Assembly (NCBI RefSeq): GCF_001269905.1
Contig: NZ_LHVK01000010.1
Span: 248,001 to 312,000 of the forward strand
DNA length: 64,000 nucleotides
Reading direction: 5' to 3'
DNA from: Pseudomonas corrugata
Lineage (GTDB): Bacteria > Pseudomonadota > Gammaproteobacteria > Pseudomonadales > Pseudomonadaceae
The position numbers were made by a program, and so were the translations under genes. Position 1 is the first letter of the stretch. Each line of letters starts with the position of its first letter. The notes under the pieces were generated by a model, which saw only the letters and a list, made by a program, of their open reading frames with translations, was not told where the DNA came from and ran no database searches. This document shows, piece by piece, positions 1-8,692 of this stretch.

Positions 1-15
1 GGCAACTTGCAGGAC

Positions 16-1710
16 TCAGTGCACCAGCATGCCGGTGAACCAATAGGCCTGGGCCAAGGTGATCAAGCCGACGATCGTTGCAAAGAATAGGCTGTGTTTC
101 AGGGTAAAACGGAACAGATCCGACTCTTTACCCACCAGCCCGGTGGCTGCGCAGGCCACCGCGATCGATTGCGGCGAAATCATCTTGCCGGTCACGCCGC
201 CACTGGTATTGGCCGCCACCAGCAACGTGTCGTGGACGCCGATCTGGTGTGCGGTGGTCGCTTGCAGCGAACTGAACAGCGCGTTGGACGAAGTATCGGA
301 ACCGGTCAGGAACACCCCCAGCCAACCCAGGAAAGGCGAGAAGAATGGAAACGCCGCGCCCGTGCCGGCCAGCACCAGGGCCATGGTCGACGACATGCCC
401 GAGTAGTTGGTGACGAAGGCGAACGCCAGCACCATGCCGATCGACAGGATCGGCCAGCGCAGTTCGAAAAGGGTTTCCTTGAAAGTGGTAAGACCAGTCT
501 TTGGCTTGATCTTCAGTACCAGCATCGAGATCAGCGCGGAGAAGAAAATCGCCGTGCCGGTGGCGGAAATCGGATCAAGCTTGAACACGGCCGGAATGGC
601 GGTGGGGTTGACCACGATAGGAGCGGTCTTGATCACCATCTGATCCAGGTGCGGGATGGCGAAATTGAATACCCAGGCGTACATCGAGCCGCCGGCGGCA
701 AACATTGCCTTGAAGGGTTTCAAGGTCCAGATCGTGACCAGCACGGTGAGGATCAGGAAGGGCGACCAGGCCTTGATGATTTCGCCCAGGCTGTAGGGCG
801 AAGCCACGGTGCTGCGCGGTTGGCCGAAACCACCGGCGCTGGCAGTCACTGTTGTGCCGGAAGTGGCGCCGGCAATCTGCGCGCCTGCGCTGCGTTTGGG
901 CTGCCAGACTTTCAGGAACAGCGTCAGCGAGATCAGGCTGGCCAGGGCCGAGGTGATGTCTGGCAGCTCCGGGCCGATGAAGTTGGAGGTGAAGTACTGG
1001 GTGATGGCGAAGCTCAAGCCTGCCACCAGCGCCGCCGGCCAGGTTTCCCGCACGCCGCGCAGGCCATCCATCATGAACACCAGCCAGAACGGCACGAACA
1101 ACGACAGCAATGGCAACTGGCGTCCGGTCATGGCGCCGATCTTGACGGCGTCGATACCGGTCACTTGGCCGGCCACGATAATCGGAATGCCCAAGGCGCC
1201 GAACGCCACGGGCGCGGTGTTGGCGATCAGGCACAGGCCGGCGGCATACAGCGGATTGAAGCCCAGGCCCACGAGCAAGGCGGCAGTAATCGCCACCGGT
1301 GCACCGAAGCCGGCGGCACCTTCCAGAAAGGCGCCGAAGCAGAAACCAATCAACAGCACTTGCAGGCGCTGGTCATCGGTAATCGATAGCACCGAGCTGC
1401 GGATGACCTCGAACTGGCCGCTCTTGACCGTCAGTTTGTAGAGGAAAACGGCAGCGACGATGATCCAGGCGATGGGCCACAGACCGTAGGCAAAGCCGTA
1501 GCCGGCAGCGGCGAAAGCCATGTCTGCAGGCATGTTGAACGCGAAGATCGCCACGGCAATCGCCAGGGCCAGGGTGATGCTTCCCGCCACATGCCCTTTG
1601 AGGCGGAACACCGCCAGGGCCAGGAAGAAAAATACGATGGGAATAACGGCCGCAAGTGCGGACAAGCCGAGACTGCCGAGCGGGCTGTAAAGCTGTTGCC
1701 AGGTTTGCAT
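16..1710 (-). CDS. lldP: L-lactate permease
   Basis: A 564-residue, almost entirely hydrophobic protein of the LctP family, which takes up L-lactate (and often D-lactate and glycolate) by proton symport across the inner membrane. Long membrane helices run throughout, with a conserved GAAGFGAPVAI segment near residue 130 and a C-terminal SGGVTGKMISPQSIAVAC motif typical of the family. Length matches the usual 550-570 residues. It is transcribed away from lldR, and the gap between them holds an LldR-type operator. The lactate dehydrogenase genes usually downstream would lie beyond the left window edge. Identification is by motif and context. Confidence 0.95.
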   Translation of the reverse strand: MQTWQQLYSPLGSLGLSALAAVIPIVFFFLALAVFRLKGHVAGSITLALAIAVAIFAFNMPADMAFAAAGYGFAYGLWPIAWIIVAAVFLYKLTVKSGQFEVIRSSVLSITDDQRLQVLLIGFCFGAFLEGAAGFGAPVAITAALLVGLGFNPLYAAGLCLIANTAPVAFGALGIPIIVAGQVTGIDAVKIGAMTGRQLPLLSLFVPFWLVFMMDGLRGVRETWPAALVAGLSFAITQYFTSNFIGPELPDITSALASLISLTLFLKVWQPKRSAGAQIAGATSGTTVTASAGGFGQPRSTVASPYSLGEIIKAWSPFLILTVLVTIWTLKPFKAMFAAGGSMYAWVFNFAIPHLDQMVIKTAPIVVNPTAIPAVFKLDPISATGTAIFFSALISMLVLKIKPKTGLTTFKETLFELRWPILSIGMVLAFAFVTNYSGMSSTMALVLAGTGAAFPFFSPFLGWLGVFLTGSDTSSNALFSSLQATTAHQIGVHDTLLVAANTSGGVTGKMISPQSIAVACAATGLVGKESDLFRFTLKHSLFFATIVGLITLAQAYWFTGMLVH

Positions 1711-1763
1711 GGTGGGTGAGCCCCTAATTGTTGTTGGTCAGGCACTGGTCAGCGATTTTGGTT

Positions 1764-1780
1764 AATTGGTAAGACCAATT
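1764..1780. promoter_or_regulatory. Probable LldR operator
   Basis: The palindrome AATTGGTAAGACCAATT has two perfect 7-base arms around a 3-base centre. It matches the AATTGGYnnnACCAATT type of site bound by the PdhR/LldR branch of the FadR/GntR family. It lies 54 bases upstream of the lldP start and about 190 bases upstream of lldR, where it could control lldP directly. Confidence 0.75.
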
Positions 1781-1973
1781 TACAAGCGCTGTCGGCTAGG
1801 GTAAAAGCCTTGGTTGTCGTGTGTCAATTTGCCGCCCTGAAACTTTCGTCGAATAAGTGCCGCAGATCGCCTCTGATCTGTTTGCCTGAATGGCTTCTGG
1901 TAGGTGTGGGTCGGGCCCGGATGGGCCAGAATAGAGAGCCCGGCGAGCTGCCGGGATCGTGGAGAATCGAGTT

Positions 1974-2741
1974 ATGGGGTTTGATCAGATTCGTCAGCGC
2001 CGTTTGTCTGACGATATTGTCCAGCGACTTGAAGGGATGATCCTTGAGGGCACGCTGAAGTCTGGTGAGCGGCTGCCCGCCGAGCGGACCCTGGCCGAAC
2101 AGTTCGGCGTTTCACGTCCCTCATTGCGCGAGGCGATTCAGAAACTGACGGCCAAGGGCCTGCTGGTCAGCCGTCAGGGCGGTGGCAACTACGTGGTGGA
2201 ATCGCTCGGCTCGACGTTCAGCGATCCGCTGTTGCAGCTATTGGAAAGCAACCCCGAGGCGCAGCGAGACTTGTTGGAGTTTCGCCACACGCTGGAGGCA
2301 TCCTGTGCCTACTACGCCGCGCTGCGGGCCACGGAAGTGGATCGCGAGCGGCTGACGGCGGCGTTCGATGAGTTGCAGGATTGCTATGCACGCCACGATG
2401 AAGTGAGTCGGGCGGAAGAGGGCGCGGCGGATGCCCGGTTCCACCTGGCGATTGCCGAGGCCAGTCACAACGCGGTTTTGCTGCATACCATCCGCGGGCT
2501 GTTCGACCTGCTCAAGCGCAATGTGGTGACCAACATCGGCGGCATGTACAAGCAGCGCAGCGAAACCCGCGACATGCTGATCAGCCAGCATCGGGAGCTG
2601 TACCAGGCAATCATGGACGGCCACGCCGAGCAGGCGCGGGAAGTGTCCAGCCGACATATTCTGTATGTGCAGGAAGTGTTGGAGGAGGTGCGTCAGGAAG
2701 TGCAGCGGGTGGCGCGGGCGGAGCGGCGCAAGGGGAAGTAG
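1974..2741 (+). CDS. lldR: Lactate-responsive regulator of the FadR/GntR family
   Basis: A 255-residue transcription factor. Residues about 8-72 form a GntR winged helix with the motif LPAERTLAEQFGVSRPSLRE, and the rest is an FCD-type all-helical ligand domain. In Pseudomonas and E. coli, LldR represses lactate utilisation until lactate binds. I chose the ATG at 1974 over an in-frame GTG at 1959 because GGAG at 1961-1964 is placed correctly for the former. It is divergent from lldP, with an LldR-like palindrome between them, which supports local control. PdhR-like regulators are close relatives, but the neighbour settles the name. Confidence 0.9.
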   Translation: MGFDQIRQRRLSDDIVQRLEGMILEGTLKSGERLPAERTLAEQFGVSRPSLREAIQKLTAKGLLVSRQGGGNYVVESLGSTFSDPLLQLLESNPEAQRDLLEFRHTLEASCAYYAALRATEVDRERLTAAFDELQDCYARHDEVSRAEEGAADARFHLAIAEASHNAVLLHTIRGLFDLLKRNVVTNIGGMYKQRSETRDMLISQHRELYQAIMDGHAEQAREVSSRHILYVQEVLEEVRQEVQRVARAERRKGK

Positions 2742-2762
2742 CCAGCCGGGTTTCGCTAACCC

Positions 2763-2852
2763 TGTGGGAGCGAGCCTGCTCGCGATGGCGGTGGATCGGT
2801 CAACATCGATGTCGACTGACCCACCGCTATCGCGAGCAGGCTCGCTCCCACA
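2763..2852. repeat. REPIN (paired REP palindrome)
   Basis: Two inverted REP units, TGTGGGAGCGAGCCTGCTCG at the left and its complement at the right, separated by a short spacer. The element sits between the convergent ends of lldR and smpB. REPINs of this type are thought to be mobilised in trans by a RAYT transposase; none is encoded in this window. Confidence 0.9.
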
Positions 2853-2869
2853 TTGGATTGTGCGCGGGC

Positions 2870-3352
2870 TTACTCTTCCTTGCCCTTGTTGCGCACTGCG
2901 CGCTGCAGTTCGCGACCGGCATCGCGCTCGCGCTCGGTATCGCGCTTGTCGTATTCCTTCTTGCCCTTGCCCAGCGCGATCTCGCACTTGATCAGGTGCT
3001 TGCTCCAGTACAGCGATGTGCAGACACAGGCGTAGCCCTTCTGCTGCACGGCAGCGAAGAGTTTTTCCAGCTCACGCTTGTTGAGCAGCAGCTTGCGCGA
3101 GCGCACCGGGTCGGCAATCACGTGGGTGCTGGCGGTGGTCAGTGGCGTGATGTGGCTGCCCAGCAGCCAGGCTTCGCCATCCTTGAGCAGCACGTAGCTG
3201 TCGACCAGTTGCGCCTTGCCTGCGCGCAGGCTCTTTACTTCCCAGCCGGCCAGGACCATGCCAGCCTCGAAACGCTGTTCGATGAAGTAATCGTGTCGCG
3301 CCTTTTTATTTTGCGCGATGGTCCCTGTGGGGTGTTTCTTCTGTTTAGCCAT
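2870..3352 (-). CDS. smpB: SsrA-binding protein SmpB
   Basis: A 160-residue basic protein that binds tmRNA (SsrA) and delivers it to stalled ribosomes for trans-translation. Family hallmarks are ARHDYFIEQRFEAGMVLAGWEVKS near the N-terminus (quoted here only in outline), LLKDGEAWLLGSHI, and the lysine/arginine-rich tail KKEYDKRDTERERDAGRE. The start at 3352 gives the normal MAKQKKHP beginning; a longer in-frame reading upstream is not family-like. The gene is convergent with lldR across a REPIN and divergent from the sodium-dependent transporter gene. Confidence 0.97.
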   Translation of the reverse strand: MAKQKKHPTGTIAQNKKARHDYFIEQRFEAGMVLAGWEVKSLRAGKAQLVDSYVLLKDGEAWLLGSHITPLTTASTHVIADPVRSRKLLLNKRELEKLFAAVQQKGYACVCTSLYWSKHLIKCEIALGKGKKEYDKRDTERERDAGRELQRAVRNKGKEE

Positions 3353-3470
3353 AGGGGCGGCATTATAGGCAGTTGCGTGCGTGTCGGCTACGGTGAAGCA
3401 GCATGCTTGAGCACGTTGAGTGAATCCCGGACAATGCGGCCTCTTTTTTGAACGCTTGGGCGTGATCACG

Positions 3471-4874
3471 ATGTCGACAGACAAGGTTTCTGTCCACGGC
3501 AGTTGGGCTAGCCGCTGGGTCTTCATACTCGCTGCGACCGGTTCGGCCGTGGGACTGGGTAGTATCTGGAAATTCCCCTACATGGTCGGCGTCTACGGTG
3601 GCGGTGCCTTCGTATTGATGTTCCTGGCGTGCATCGCACTCATCGGCGCACCGGTGATGCTGGCCGAGACCCTGATCGGTCGTCGTGCCCGGCAGAGCCC
3701 GGCCAATGCCTTGAAGGTGTTGGCGGTGGAAGCGGGACACTCGCCCAAGTGGTCGTGGGGAGCGTTCGCCGGGATGATCACGGCACTGCTGATTCTGTCG
3801 TTCTACAGCGTGGTCGGTGGCTGGTCGCTGGACTACATCATCGACATGGGGCGTGGCGACTTTCAGGGCGTGGTACCTGATCAGGTGGGCGCCTACTTCG
3901 GTGGTGTGATCGCGGACCCCTTGAGATTGACGCTCTGGCACACGGTCTTCATGTTGCTTTCCGCGGCGGTGATTGCCAAGGGTGTGGTCGCCGGGCTTGA
4001 GCGCAGCCTGCGGATCATGATGCCGCTGTTGTTCGTCATGATCCTGGTGCTGCTGGGCTACAGCATGACCACCGGGCATTTCATGGAAGGCCTGCACTTC
4101 ATGTTCGATTTCAAGCCGGAGAAGGTCATGGACGGTTTGCTGCCGGCCATGGGGCATGCGTTTTTCTCCCTGAGCGTCGGGGTCGGCTCGATCATGATCT
4201 ATGGCGCCTACATGCCCAAGAACGCCTCCCTCACCAGGACCGTCGTCGGTGTCGCGCTGCTGGACACCTTCGTGTCGCTGATGGCGGGTATGGCGTTGTT
4301 TCCAATTGTGTTCGCTGCCGGTCTTAACCCCAGTGAGGGCCCAGGCTTGATGTTTGTCAGCCTGCCCTTTGCCTTCGGCAACATGGCGTTCGGCCAGGTG
4401 ATGGGTGTGATATTTTTCGTCCTGGTCGCCATCGCGGCCTGGAGTTCGGCAATTTCCCTGTTGGAACCCATGGTGGCCTACCTGGTTGAGCGGACGCGGA
4501 TCCGTCGCGGCTGGGTGACGTTCTGGTTGGCCTTCACTTGCTGGTTTGTGGGCCTGGGGACGGTGTTTTCCTTCAATATATGGAAGCAGGCGAAGTTTTT
4601 CGTGAACGAAGACGGTCTGTTCCGCCTCTACCAATGGGGAGCAACCGGAGGACTGGATTTCTTCGGCGTGATTGATTTCTTCACATCACGGATCATGCTG
4701 CCACTGGGTGGTTTGTGTTTCGTGGTGTTTGCAGGCTGGATCATGGGGCGTGAAGCCGTACGCGATGAGTTGTCGCTGCGCAGTCCTGTATTGTTTGCCT
4801 TGAGCCTGTTCCTGATGCGCTACGTGGCCCCGATTGGCATCCTCGTGGTGTTTGCCGCCCAGCTGTGGAAGTGA
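3471..4874 (+). CDS. Sodium-dependent transporter (NSS/SLC6 family)
   Basis: A 467-residue inner-membrane protein with about 12 membrane helices. The first helices show the family signature AATGSAVGLGSIWKFPYMVG, a variant of the GNIWRFP sodium/substrate-binding loop of the LeuT fold, followed by a YSVVGGWSLDYI segment in helix 3. Bacterial members import amino acids or related small amines with sodium; the substrate cannot be read from sequence. I use the ATG at 3471, which starts the conserved protein, rather than an upstream in-frame start. It lies seven bases before ratA but is functionally unrelated to it. Confidence 0.9.
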   Translation: MSTDKVSVHGSWASRWVFILAATGSAVGLGSIWKFPYMVGVYGGGAFVLMFLACIALIGAPVMLAETLIGRRARQSPANALKVLAVEAGHSPKWSWGAFAGMITALLILSFYSVVGGWSLDYIIDMGRGDFQGVVPDQVGAYFGGVIADPLRLTLWHTVFMLLSAAVIAKGVVAGLERSLRIMMPLLFVMILVLLGYSMTTGHFMEGLHFMFDFKPEKVMDGLLPAMGHAFFSLSVGVGSIMIYGAYMPKNASLTRTVVGVALLDTFVSLMAGMALFPIVFAAGLNPSEGPGLMFVSLPFAFGNMAFGQVMGVIFFVLVAIAAWSSAISLLEPMVAYLVERTRIRRGWVTFWLAFTCWFVGLGTVFSFNIWKQAKFFVNEDGLFRLYQWGATGGLDFFGVIDFFTSRIMLPLGGLCFVVFAGWIMGREAVRDELSLRSPVLFALSLFLMRYVAPIGILVVFAAQLWK

Positions 4875-4881
4875 CGCTTAC

Positions 4882-5325
4882 ATGACGACACATATTCAAC
4901 GCTCGGCCTTGCTGCCTTATCCGGCGCAGGCGCTGTACGACCTGGTCAACGATGTGGCGAGTTATCCGCAGTTCCTGCCCTGGTGCTCGTCCACCGAGGT
5001 GCTCGAGAGCTCCGAGACCCATATGCGTGCCAGACTCAATGTCGCCAAGGGCGGGTTGAGCCAGCATTTCGTTACGCGCAATACCCTGGTGCCGGGTCAG
5101 TCCATCGAAATGAACCTGGAAGAAGGGCCTTTCAACCAGCTCCACGGTGTCTGGGTGTTCAAGCCGTTAGGTGAGAAGGCCTGCAAGATAAGCCTGGATC
5201 TGTCGTTCGACTACGCAGGTCCGCTGGTTCGGGCCACGTTGGGGCCGTTGTTCAATCAGGCGGCCAATACCCTGGTCGACGCGTTCTGCCAACGTGCCAA
5301 GCAAAACGCAGAGCTCAAGCGTTGA
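4882..5325 (+). CDS. ratA: RatA/COQ10-type START-domain protein
   Basis: A 147-residue single-domain protein of the polyketide cyclase/START superfamily, related to E. coli RatA (YfjG) and yeast Coq10. Motifs include YDLVNDVASYPQFLPWC near the N-terminus and a LGPLFNQAANTLVDAFCQRA helix at the end. Members bind hydrophobic ligands such as quinones. E. coli RatA was reported to hinder 70S ribosome association, but Coq10-like quinone binding is an equally possible role. Its stop codon overlaps the start of rnfH, as in many gammaproteobacteria, and the gene is downstream of smpB in the usual cluster. Confidence 0.9.
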   Translation: MTTHIQRSALLPYPAQALYDLVNDVASYPQFLPWCSSTEVLESSETHMRARLNVAKGGLSQHFVTRNTLVPGQSIEMNLEEGPFNQLHGVWVFKPLGEKACKISLDLSFDYAGPLVRATLGPLFNQAANTLVDAFCQRAKQNAELKR

Positions 5326-5624
5326 TTGAGATAGAAGTGGTGTACGCCACCGTCCAGCGTCAGGTCTTGCGGACATTTACCGTGTCGCAAGGCACGACGG
5401 TTCGTGCAGCGCTGGCTGCATCGGGCATCGCTGAGGCGTTCCCGGAGCTCGATCTGGCCGCGTGTCCGGTGGGGATTTTCGGCAAGGTGATTGCCGATCC
5501 AGAACGCCAGGCGGTGCAGGCGGGTGACCGGCTTGAGATTTACCGGCCGTTGCTGGCGGATCCGAAGGAGATCCGTCGCCTGCGTGCGGCCAAGGCTGCT
5601 CAGGCCCGTAAACCGAATCAATAA
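5322..5624 (+). CDS. rnfH: RnfH/UPF0125 ubiquitin-like-fold protein
   Basis: A 100-residue protein of the RnfH (UPF0125) family with a predicted beta-grasp fold: IEIEVVYATVQRQVLRTF at the start and GDRLEIYRPLLADPKEIRRLRAAKA at the end. The biochemical role is not settled; it is found beside ratA as a toxin-antitoxin-like pair or with Rnf electron-transport genes. The best start is a TTG at 5322 that overlaps the TGA of ratA, giving translational coupling. No ATG occurs upstream in frame before a stop that fits better, so the N-terminus is slightly uncertain. Confidence 0.88.
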   Translation: MIEIEVVYATVQRQVLRTFTVSQGTTVRAALAASGIAEAFPELDLAACPVGIFGKVIADPERQAVQAGDRLEIYRPLLADPKEIRRLRAAKAAQARKPNQ

Positions 5625-5646
5625 TCGGGCTTGGATTGCAGGCAAT

Positions 5647-5672
5647 AAAAAACCCGGCATGCCGGGTTTTTT
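5647..5672. terminator. Bidirectional intrinsic terminator
   Basis: A perfect 13-base inverted repeat (A6 CCCGGCA / TGCCGGG T6) lies between the convergent ends of rnfH and bamE. It has a T-run on each strand, so it should stop transcription from both sides. Confidence 0.93.
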
Positions 5673-5683
5673 CATGTCGCGGT

Positions 5684-6208
5684 TTATTGCGGCGTAGTGT
5701 CCAGCGGTTCTGGCGTCGGGACGGGGACGGTTTCGACGCTGTCCACATCCTTCTGGATCTGGTCCAGCAACGAGCCTGGCTTGACCGGCTTTTCCGGTTT
5801 CGCCTTCTCGCCGTTCTCGGCTGGCGTGACCGTTGTGCCGCTGTCCTTGCCCAGGATGGCCTCGTCGCGACTCACGCCAGGCATGAAATCGCCTGACAGG
5901 CTGACGAGTTGATCATTGGCGTTGAAGATGACGCTGATGCGTTCCTGCTGGCGCTCACCGCCGCCAGGCTGCAAGCTGTAGAGATAATCCCAGCGATCGG
6001 CGTGGAACGTGTCGGTCAGCAGGGGGTTACCCATGATAAACCGTACTTGCCGGCGGGTCATTCCCGGGCGCAACTGGTCTATCATGTCCTGCGTCACGAC
6101 ATTGCCCTGCTGGATGTCGATTTTGTAAACCCCGGGGAATGAACAACCGGCGAGTGCGAGCAGTCCCACGAAGGTGAAACTGGTTAGCAAGAGCTTGGTG
6201 TTTTGCAT
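5684..6208 (-). CDS. bamE: Outer membrane protein assembly factor BamE (OmlA/SmpA)
   Basis: A 174-residue lipoprotein. The signal peptide ends in the lipobox LAGC with the lipidated cysteine at residue 22. The SmpA/OmlA domain follows, with VVTQDMIDQLRPGMTRRQVRF and IMGNPLL, the conserved core of BamE. It is a non-essential part of the beta-barrel assembly machinery at the inner face of the outer membrane. A proline- and acid-rich C-terminal tail (about residues 125-174) extends beyond the E. coli protein, as is common in Pseudomonas. It is divergent from fur, an arrangement conserved in the genus. Confidence 0.95.
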   Translation of the reverse strand: MQNTKLLLTSFTFVGLLALAGCSFPGVYKIDIQQGNVVTQDMIDQLRPGMTRRQVRFIMGNPLLTDTFHADRWDYLYSLQPGGGERQQERISVIFNANDQLVSLSGDFMPGVSRDEAILGKDSGTTVTPAENGEKAKPEKPVKPGSLLDQIQKDVDSVETVPVPTPEPLDTTPQ

Positions 6209-6305
6209 CGGTGGGCGACTTCCACTATCTTGGCTGGGACAACGTAAACGCCGATCATACCCGCATTAAGAGAAGCTGCGAAGCAGCATCGCGAGAAAGC
6301 TGACC

Positions 6306-6710
6306 ATGGTTGAAAATAGCGAACTACGCAAAGCCGGCCTCAAGGTGACACTGCCAAGGGTCAAGATTCTGCAAATGCTCGACTCCGCCGAGCAGCGGCA
6401 CATGAGTGCCGAAGACGTCTACAAGGCCCTCATGGAAGCAGGCGAGGACGTCGGTCTGGCCACGGTTTACCGTGTTCTGACCCAATTCGAGGCTGCCGGC
6501 CTCGTGGCTCGCCATAATTTCGATGGCGGTCATGCGGTCTTTGAATTGGCGGATGGGGAACACCACGACCATATGGTGGATGTGGAAACCCGTGAGGTTA
6601 TCGAATTCATCAGTCCTGAAATCGAAAAGCTGCAAAAAGCGATTGCTGAAGAGTATGGCTTCGAGCTGATCGATCACCATCTCGTCTTGCATGTACGCAA
6701 GAGAAAGTAA
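6306..6710 (+). CDS. fur: Ferric uptake regulator Fur
   Basis: A 134-residue metal-dependent repressor that blocks siderophore and iron-uptake genes when Fe(II) is bound. The N-terminal winged helix includes KAGLKVTLPRVKILQML and the recognition region GLATVYRVLTQFEAAGL. The metal-binding/dimerisation domain has the histidine cluster HHDHM and the conserved EVIEF segment. Length is exactly that usual for Pseudomonas Fur, which lacks some of the structural-zinc cysteines of E. coli Fur. Divergent from bamE; convergent with recN across a strong terminator. Confidence 0.98.
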   Translation: MVENSELRKAGLKVTLPRVKILQMLDSAEQRHMSAEDVYKALMEAGEDVGLATVYRVLTQFEAAGLVARHNFDGGHAVFELADGEHHDHMVDVETREVIEFISPEIEKLQKAIAEEYGFELIDHHLVLHVRKRK

Positions 6711-6721
6711 GCATGGGAAAT

Positions 6722-6753
6722 GAAAGAAGGCGACCTCAGGGTCGCCTTCTTTC
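6722..6753. terminator. Bidirectional intrinsic terminator
   Basis: A 14-bp perfect stem (GAAAGAAGGCGACC and its complement) with a TCAG loop, with A- and T-rich flanks, lies between the convergent fur and recN genes. Confidence 0.9.
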
Positions 6754-6778
6754 ATTTAAGTGATCGTTCCTGGTCTCT

Positions 6779-8452
6779 TCAGGATTTTGCCGCGACGACC
6801 ATTTTTCTCGCATGGGCTAGGGATTCCTTGGTGAGATCGATCCCTCCCAGCATCCTCGCCACTTCTTCAACACGCTCGTTCTTGCTGAGCCTGGACACTG
6901 CGGTGCGGGTGGCATCCTCGTCACGTACTTTATGGACAAATAGATGTTGGTGCCCTTGTGCGGCGACCTGAGGCAGGTGAGTGACCGTCAGCACCTGGCC
7001 GCGCTCCCCCAGCCTGCGTAGCAACTGGCCGACAATTTCCGCGGTCGGCCCACCAATACCCACGTCCACTTCGTCGAATACCAGCGTCGGTACGCGTGAG
7101 GTTTGCGCGGTGATGACCTGGATGGCCAGGCTGATTCGCGACAACTCACCGCCGGATGCGACTTTCGCCAGCGCCTTGAGTGGTTGCCCAGGGTTGGCGC
7201 TGACCAGCAGCTCTACCTGCTCCAGCCCGTTGGGCTGAAGTTCGTCGCCTGCGTTGGGGCGCAGTTCGATGGTGAAGCGTCCCCCCGGCATGCCCAGGCG
7301 CTGGATTTCCTGCTCCACGGCGCTGGCCAGCCCGGTTGCGGCCATGCGGCGCAGCTCGCTGAGTTCCCTGGCCTTCTCCTGGTAATGACGGGCATAGGAG
7401 GCCAGTTCGTCTCCCAGGCGCTCGATGGATTCGTCATTGGCATTCAGGGTTTCCAGCTCTTCCAGCAGGCGTTGCTGCAGTTCGATGACGTCGGTGGGCT
7501 GGACGCGGTGTTTGCGGGCCAGGGTATAGATAGTGTCCAGGCGCTCTTCCAGATATTGCAGGCGCGCCGGGTCGGCGTCGAAATGATCGAGGAACCGGTT
7601 GAGCTCCCCCACGGCCTCTTCGACCTGGATCTGTGCGCTGGTCAGCAGGTTGGTTGCCTCGCTCAGGGCGCCGACGGAATTGTTCACGCTGGAGAGTCGG
7701 TTCAGGCTCGCCGTCAGCGCATTGAGTACGTTGCCCGAATCACTTTCGCTGCATTGCTCGACGACTTGCCGGCAGATGCCCAGAAGGGTTTCGGCGTTGG
7801 TCAGGTTCTTGTGTTCCTGCTCCAGCTCCTCCAGTTCGTTTTCCCCCAGGGCCAGGTTCTCCAGCTCTTCGAGCTGGTAGCTCAAGAGTTGGTGACGGGC
7901 ACGCTGTTCGTCGCCGGAGTTGGAGAGCCGGTCCAGCTCCTGCCGGGTCTGGCGCCAGCGCTGAGCCGCCAGTTGGACCTGGCGGGCCAGGTCGGTGGCT
8001 CCAGCATATTCATCGAGCAGGCGACGATGGGTATCGGTCTTGAGCAGGGACTGGTGTTCATGCTGGCTGTGGATGTCGATCAGCAGTTCCCCGAGGGCCT
8101 TCAGGTCGCCCAGGGGGCAGGGAGTGCCGTTGATGTAGCCTCGGGAGCGGCCTTCGGCGGTGATGACCCGGCGCAGGATGCACAGGCCATCGGTGTCCAG
8201 GTCGCGCTCGGCCAGCCAGGCGCTGGCTTCGGGGATGTCGACCAGGTCGAAGGTCGCCAGGATGTCGGCCTTGTCTGCTCCGGGACGTACGACGCCACTG
8301 TCGGCGCGATCACCCAGTGTCAGGCCCAGGGCATCGAGCATGATCGACTTGCCGGCACCGGTCTCACCGGTAATCACGCTCATGCCTCGGTCGAGCTCGA
8401 GGTCGAGGTGTTCGACGATGGCGTAGTTGTGTACGGACAGGTGCACCAGCAT
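6779..8452 (-). CDS. recN: DNA repair protein RecN
   Basis: A 557-residue SMC-like ATPase acting early in RecA-dependent double-strand break repair. The Walker A motif GETGAGKS is at residues 29-36. A long coiled-coil middle region (about 160-370) rich in Glu/Leu/Gln follows, and the C-terminal ATPase half has the signature GGELSRISLA and Walker B LVFDEVDVGIGG. Length matches the family. It is transcribed away from grpE and convergent with fur. Pseudomonas recN is generally LexA-controlled, but I did not identify a convincing LexA box by eye. Confidence 0.97.
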   Translation of the reverse strand: MLVHLSVHNYAIVEHLDLELDRGMSVITGETGAGKSIMLDALGLTLGDRADSGVVRPGADKADILATFDLVDIPEASAWLAERDLDTDGLCILRRVITAEGRSRGYINGTPCPLGDLKALGELLIDIHSQHEHQSLLKTDTHRRLLDEYAGATDLARQVQLAAQRWRQTRQELDRLSNSGDEQRARHQLLSYQLEELENLALGENELEELEQEHKNLTNAETLLGICRQVVEQCSESDSGNVLNALTASLNRLSSVNNSVGALSEATNLLTSAQIQVEEAVGELNRFLDHFDADPARLQYLEERLDTIYTLARKHRVQPTDVIELQQRLLEELETLNANDESIERLGDELASYARHYQEKARELSELRRMAATGLASAVEQEIQRLGMPGGRFTIELRPNAGDELQPNGLEQVELLVSANPGQPLKALAKVASGGELSRISLAIQVITAQTSRVPTLVFDEVDVGIGGPTAEIVGQLLRRLGERGQVLTVTHLPQVAAQGHQHLFVHKVRDEDATRTAVSRLSKNERVEEVARMLGGIDLTKESLAHARKMVVAAKS

Positions 8453-8612
8453 AAAGCCGCTCCCAGGCGTTAGGTCTGGTTATTTATACAGTGTTTTGTT
8501 TCGGGCTGACAATGCCCTCGCTTAGGTCGATTTGCTTGGGCAAGTGAGTTTCTTAGCGCGGTCGGTAATACGTATGCAATTGCTTTCTGTAAGGTCATTT
8601 CGTCGAACGCCC

Positions 8613-8641
8613 CTTGAAGCTGGAAAACCTGGCCCCATATA
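8613..8641 (+). promoter_or_regulatory. Sigma32 (RpoH) heat-shock promoter of grpE-dnaK-dnaJ
   Basis: The -35 element CTTGAA (8613-8618) is followed, after a 14-base spacer, by the -10 element CCCCATATA (8633-8641). This is very close to the sigma32 consensus CTTGAAA-N(11-16)-CCCCATnT. It lies about 50 bases upstream of the grpE start. Confidence 0.9.
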
Positions 8642-8692
8642 CGGGGCAGAAGCGCGAGTCGAGCTCGCGGACGAAGTTGAGAGGAGAAAACT

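Noticed and set aside
94..1389. Long open frame on the plus strand antisense to lldP (about 430 codons)
   Set aside because: It is a GC-rich shadow frame; the His/Gln/Arg/Gly-rich translation has no domain, and the opposite strand is a complete LldP.
1810..2040. A 76-codon frame overlapping the start of lldR
   Set aside because: It overlaps the operator/promoter region and lldR itself, with no ribosome binding site or family similarity.
3353..3526. N-terminal extension of SmpB
   Set aside because: SmpB proteins start with MAKxKK; the extension is not conserved and overlaps the promoter region of the divergent gene.
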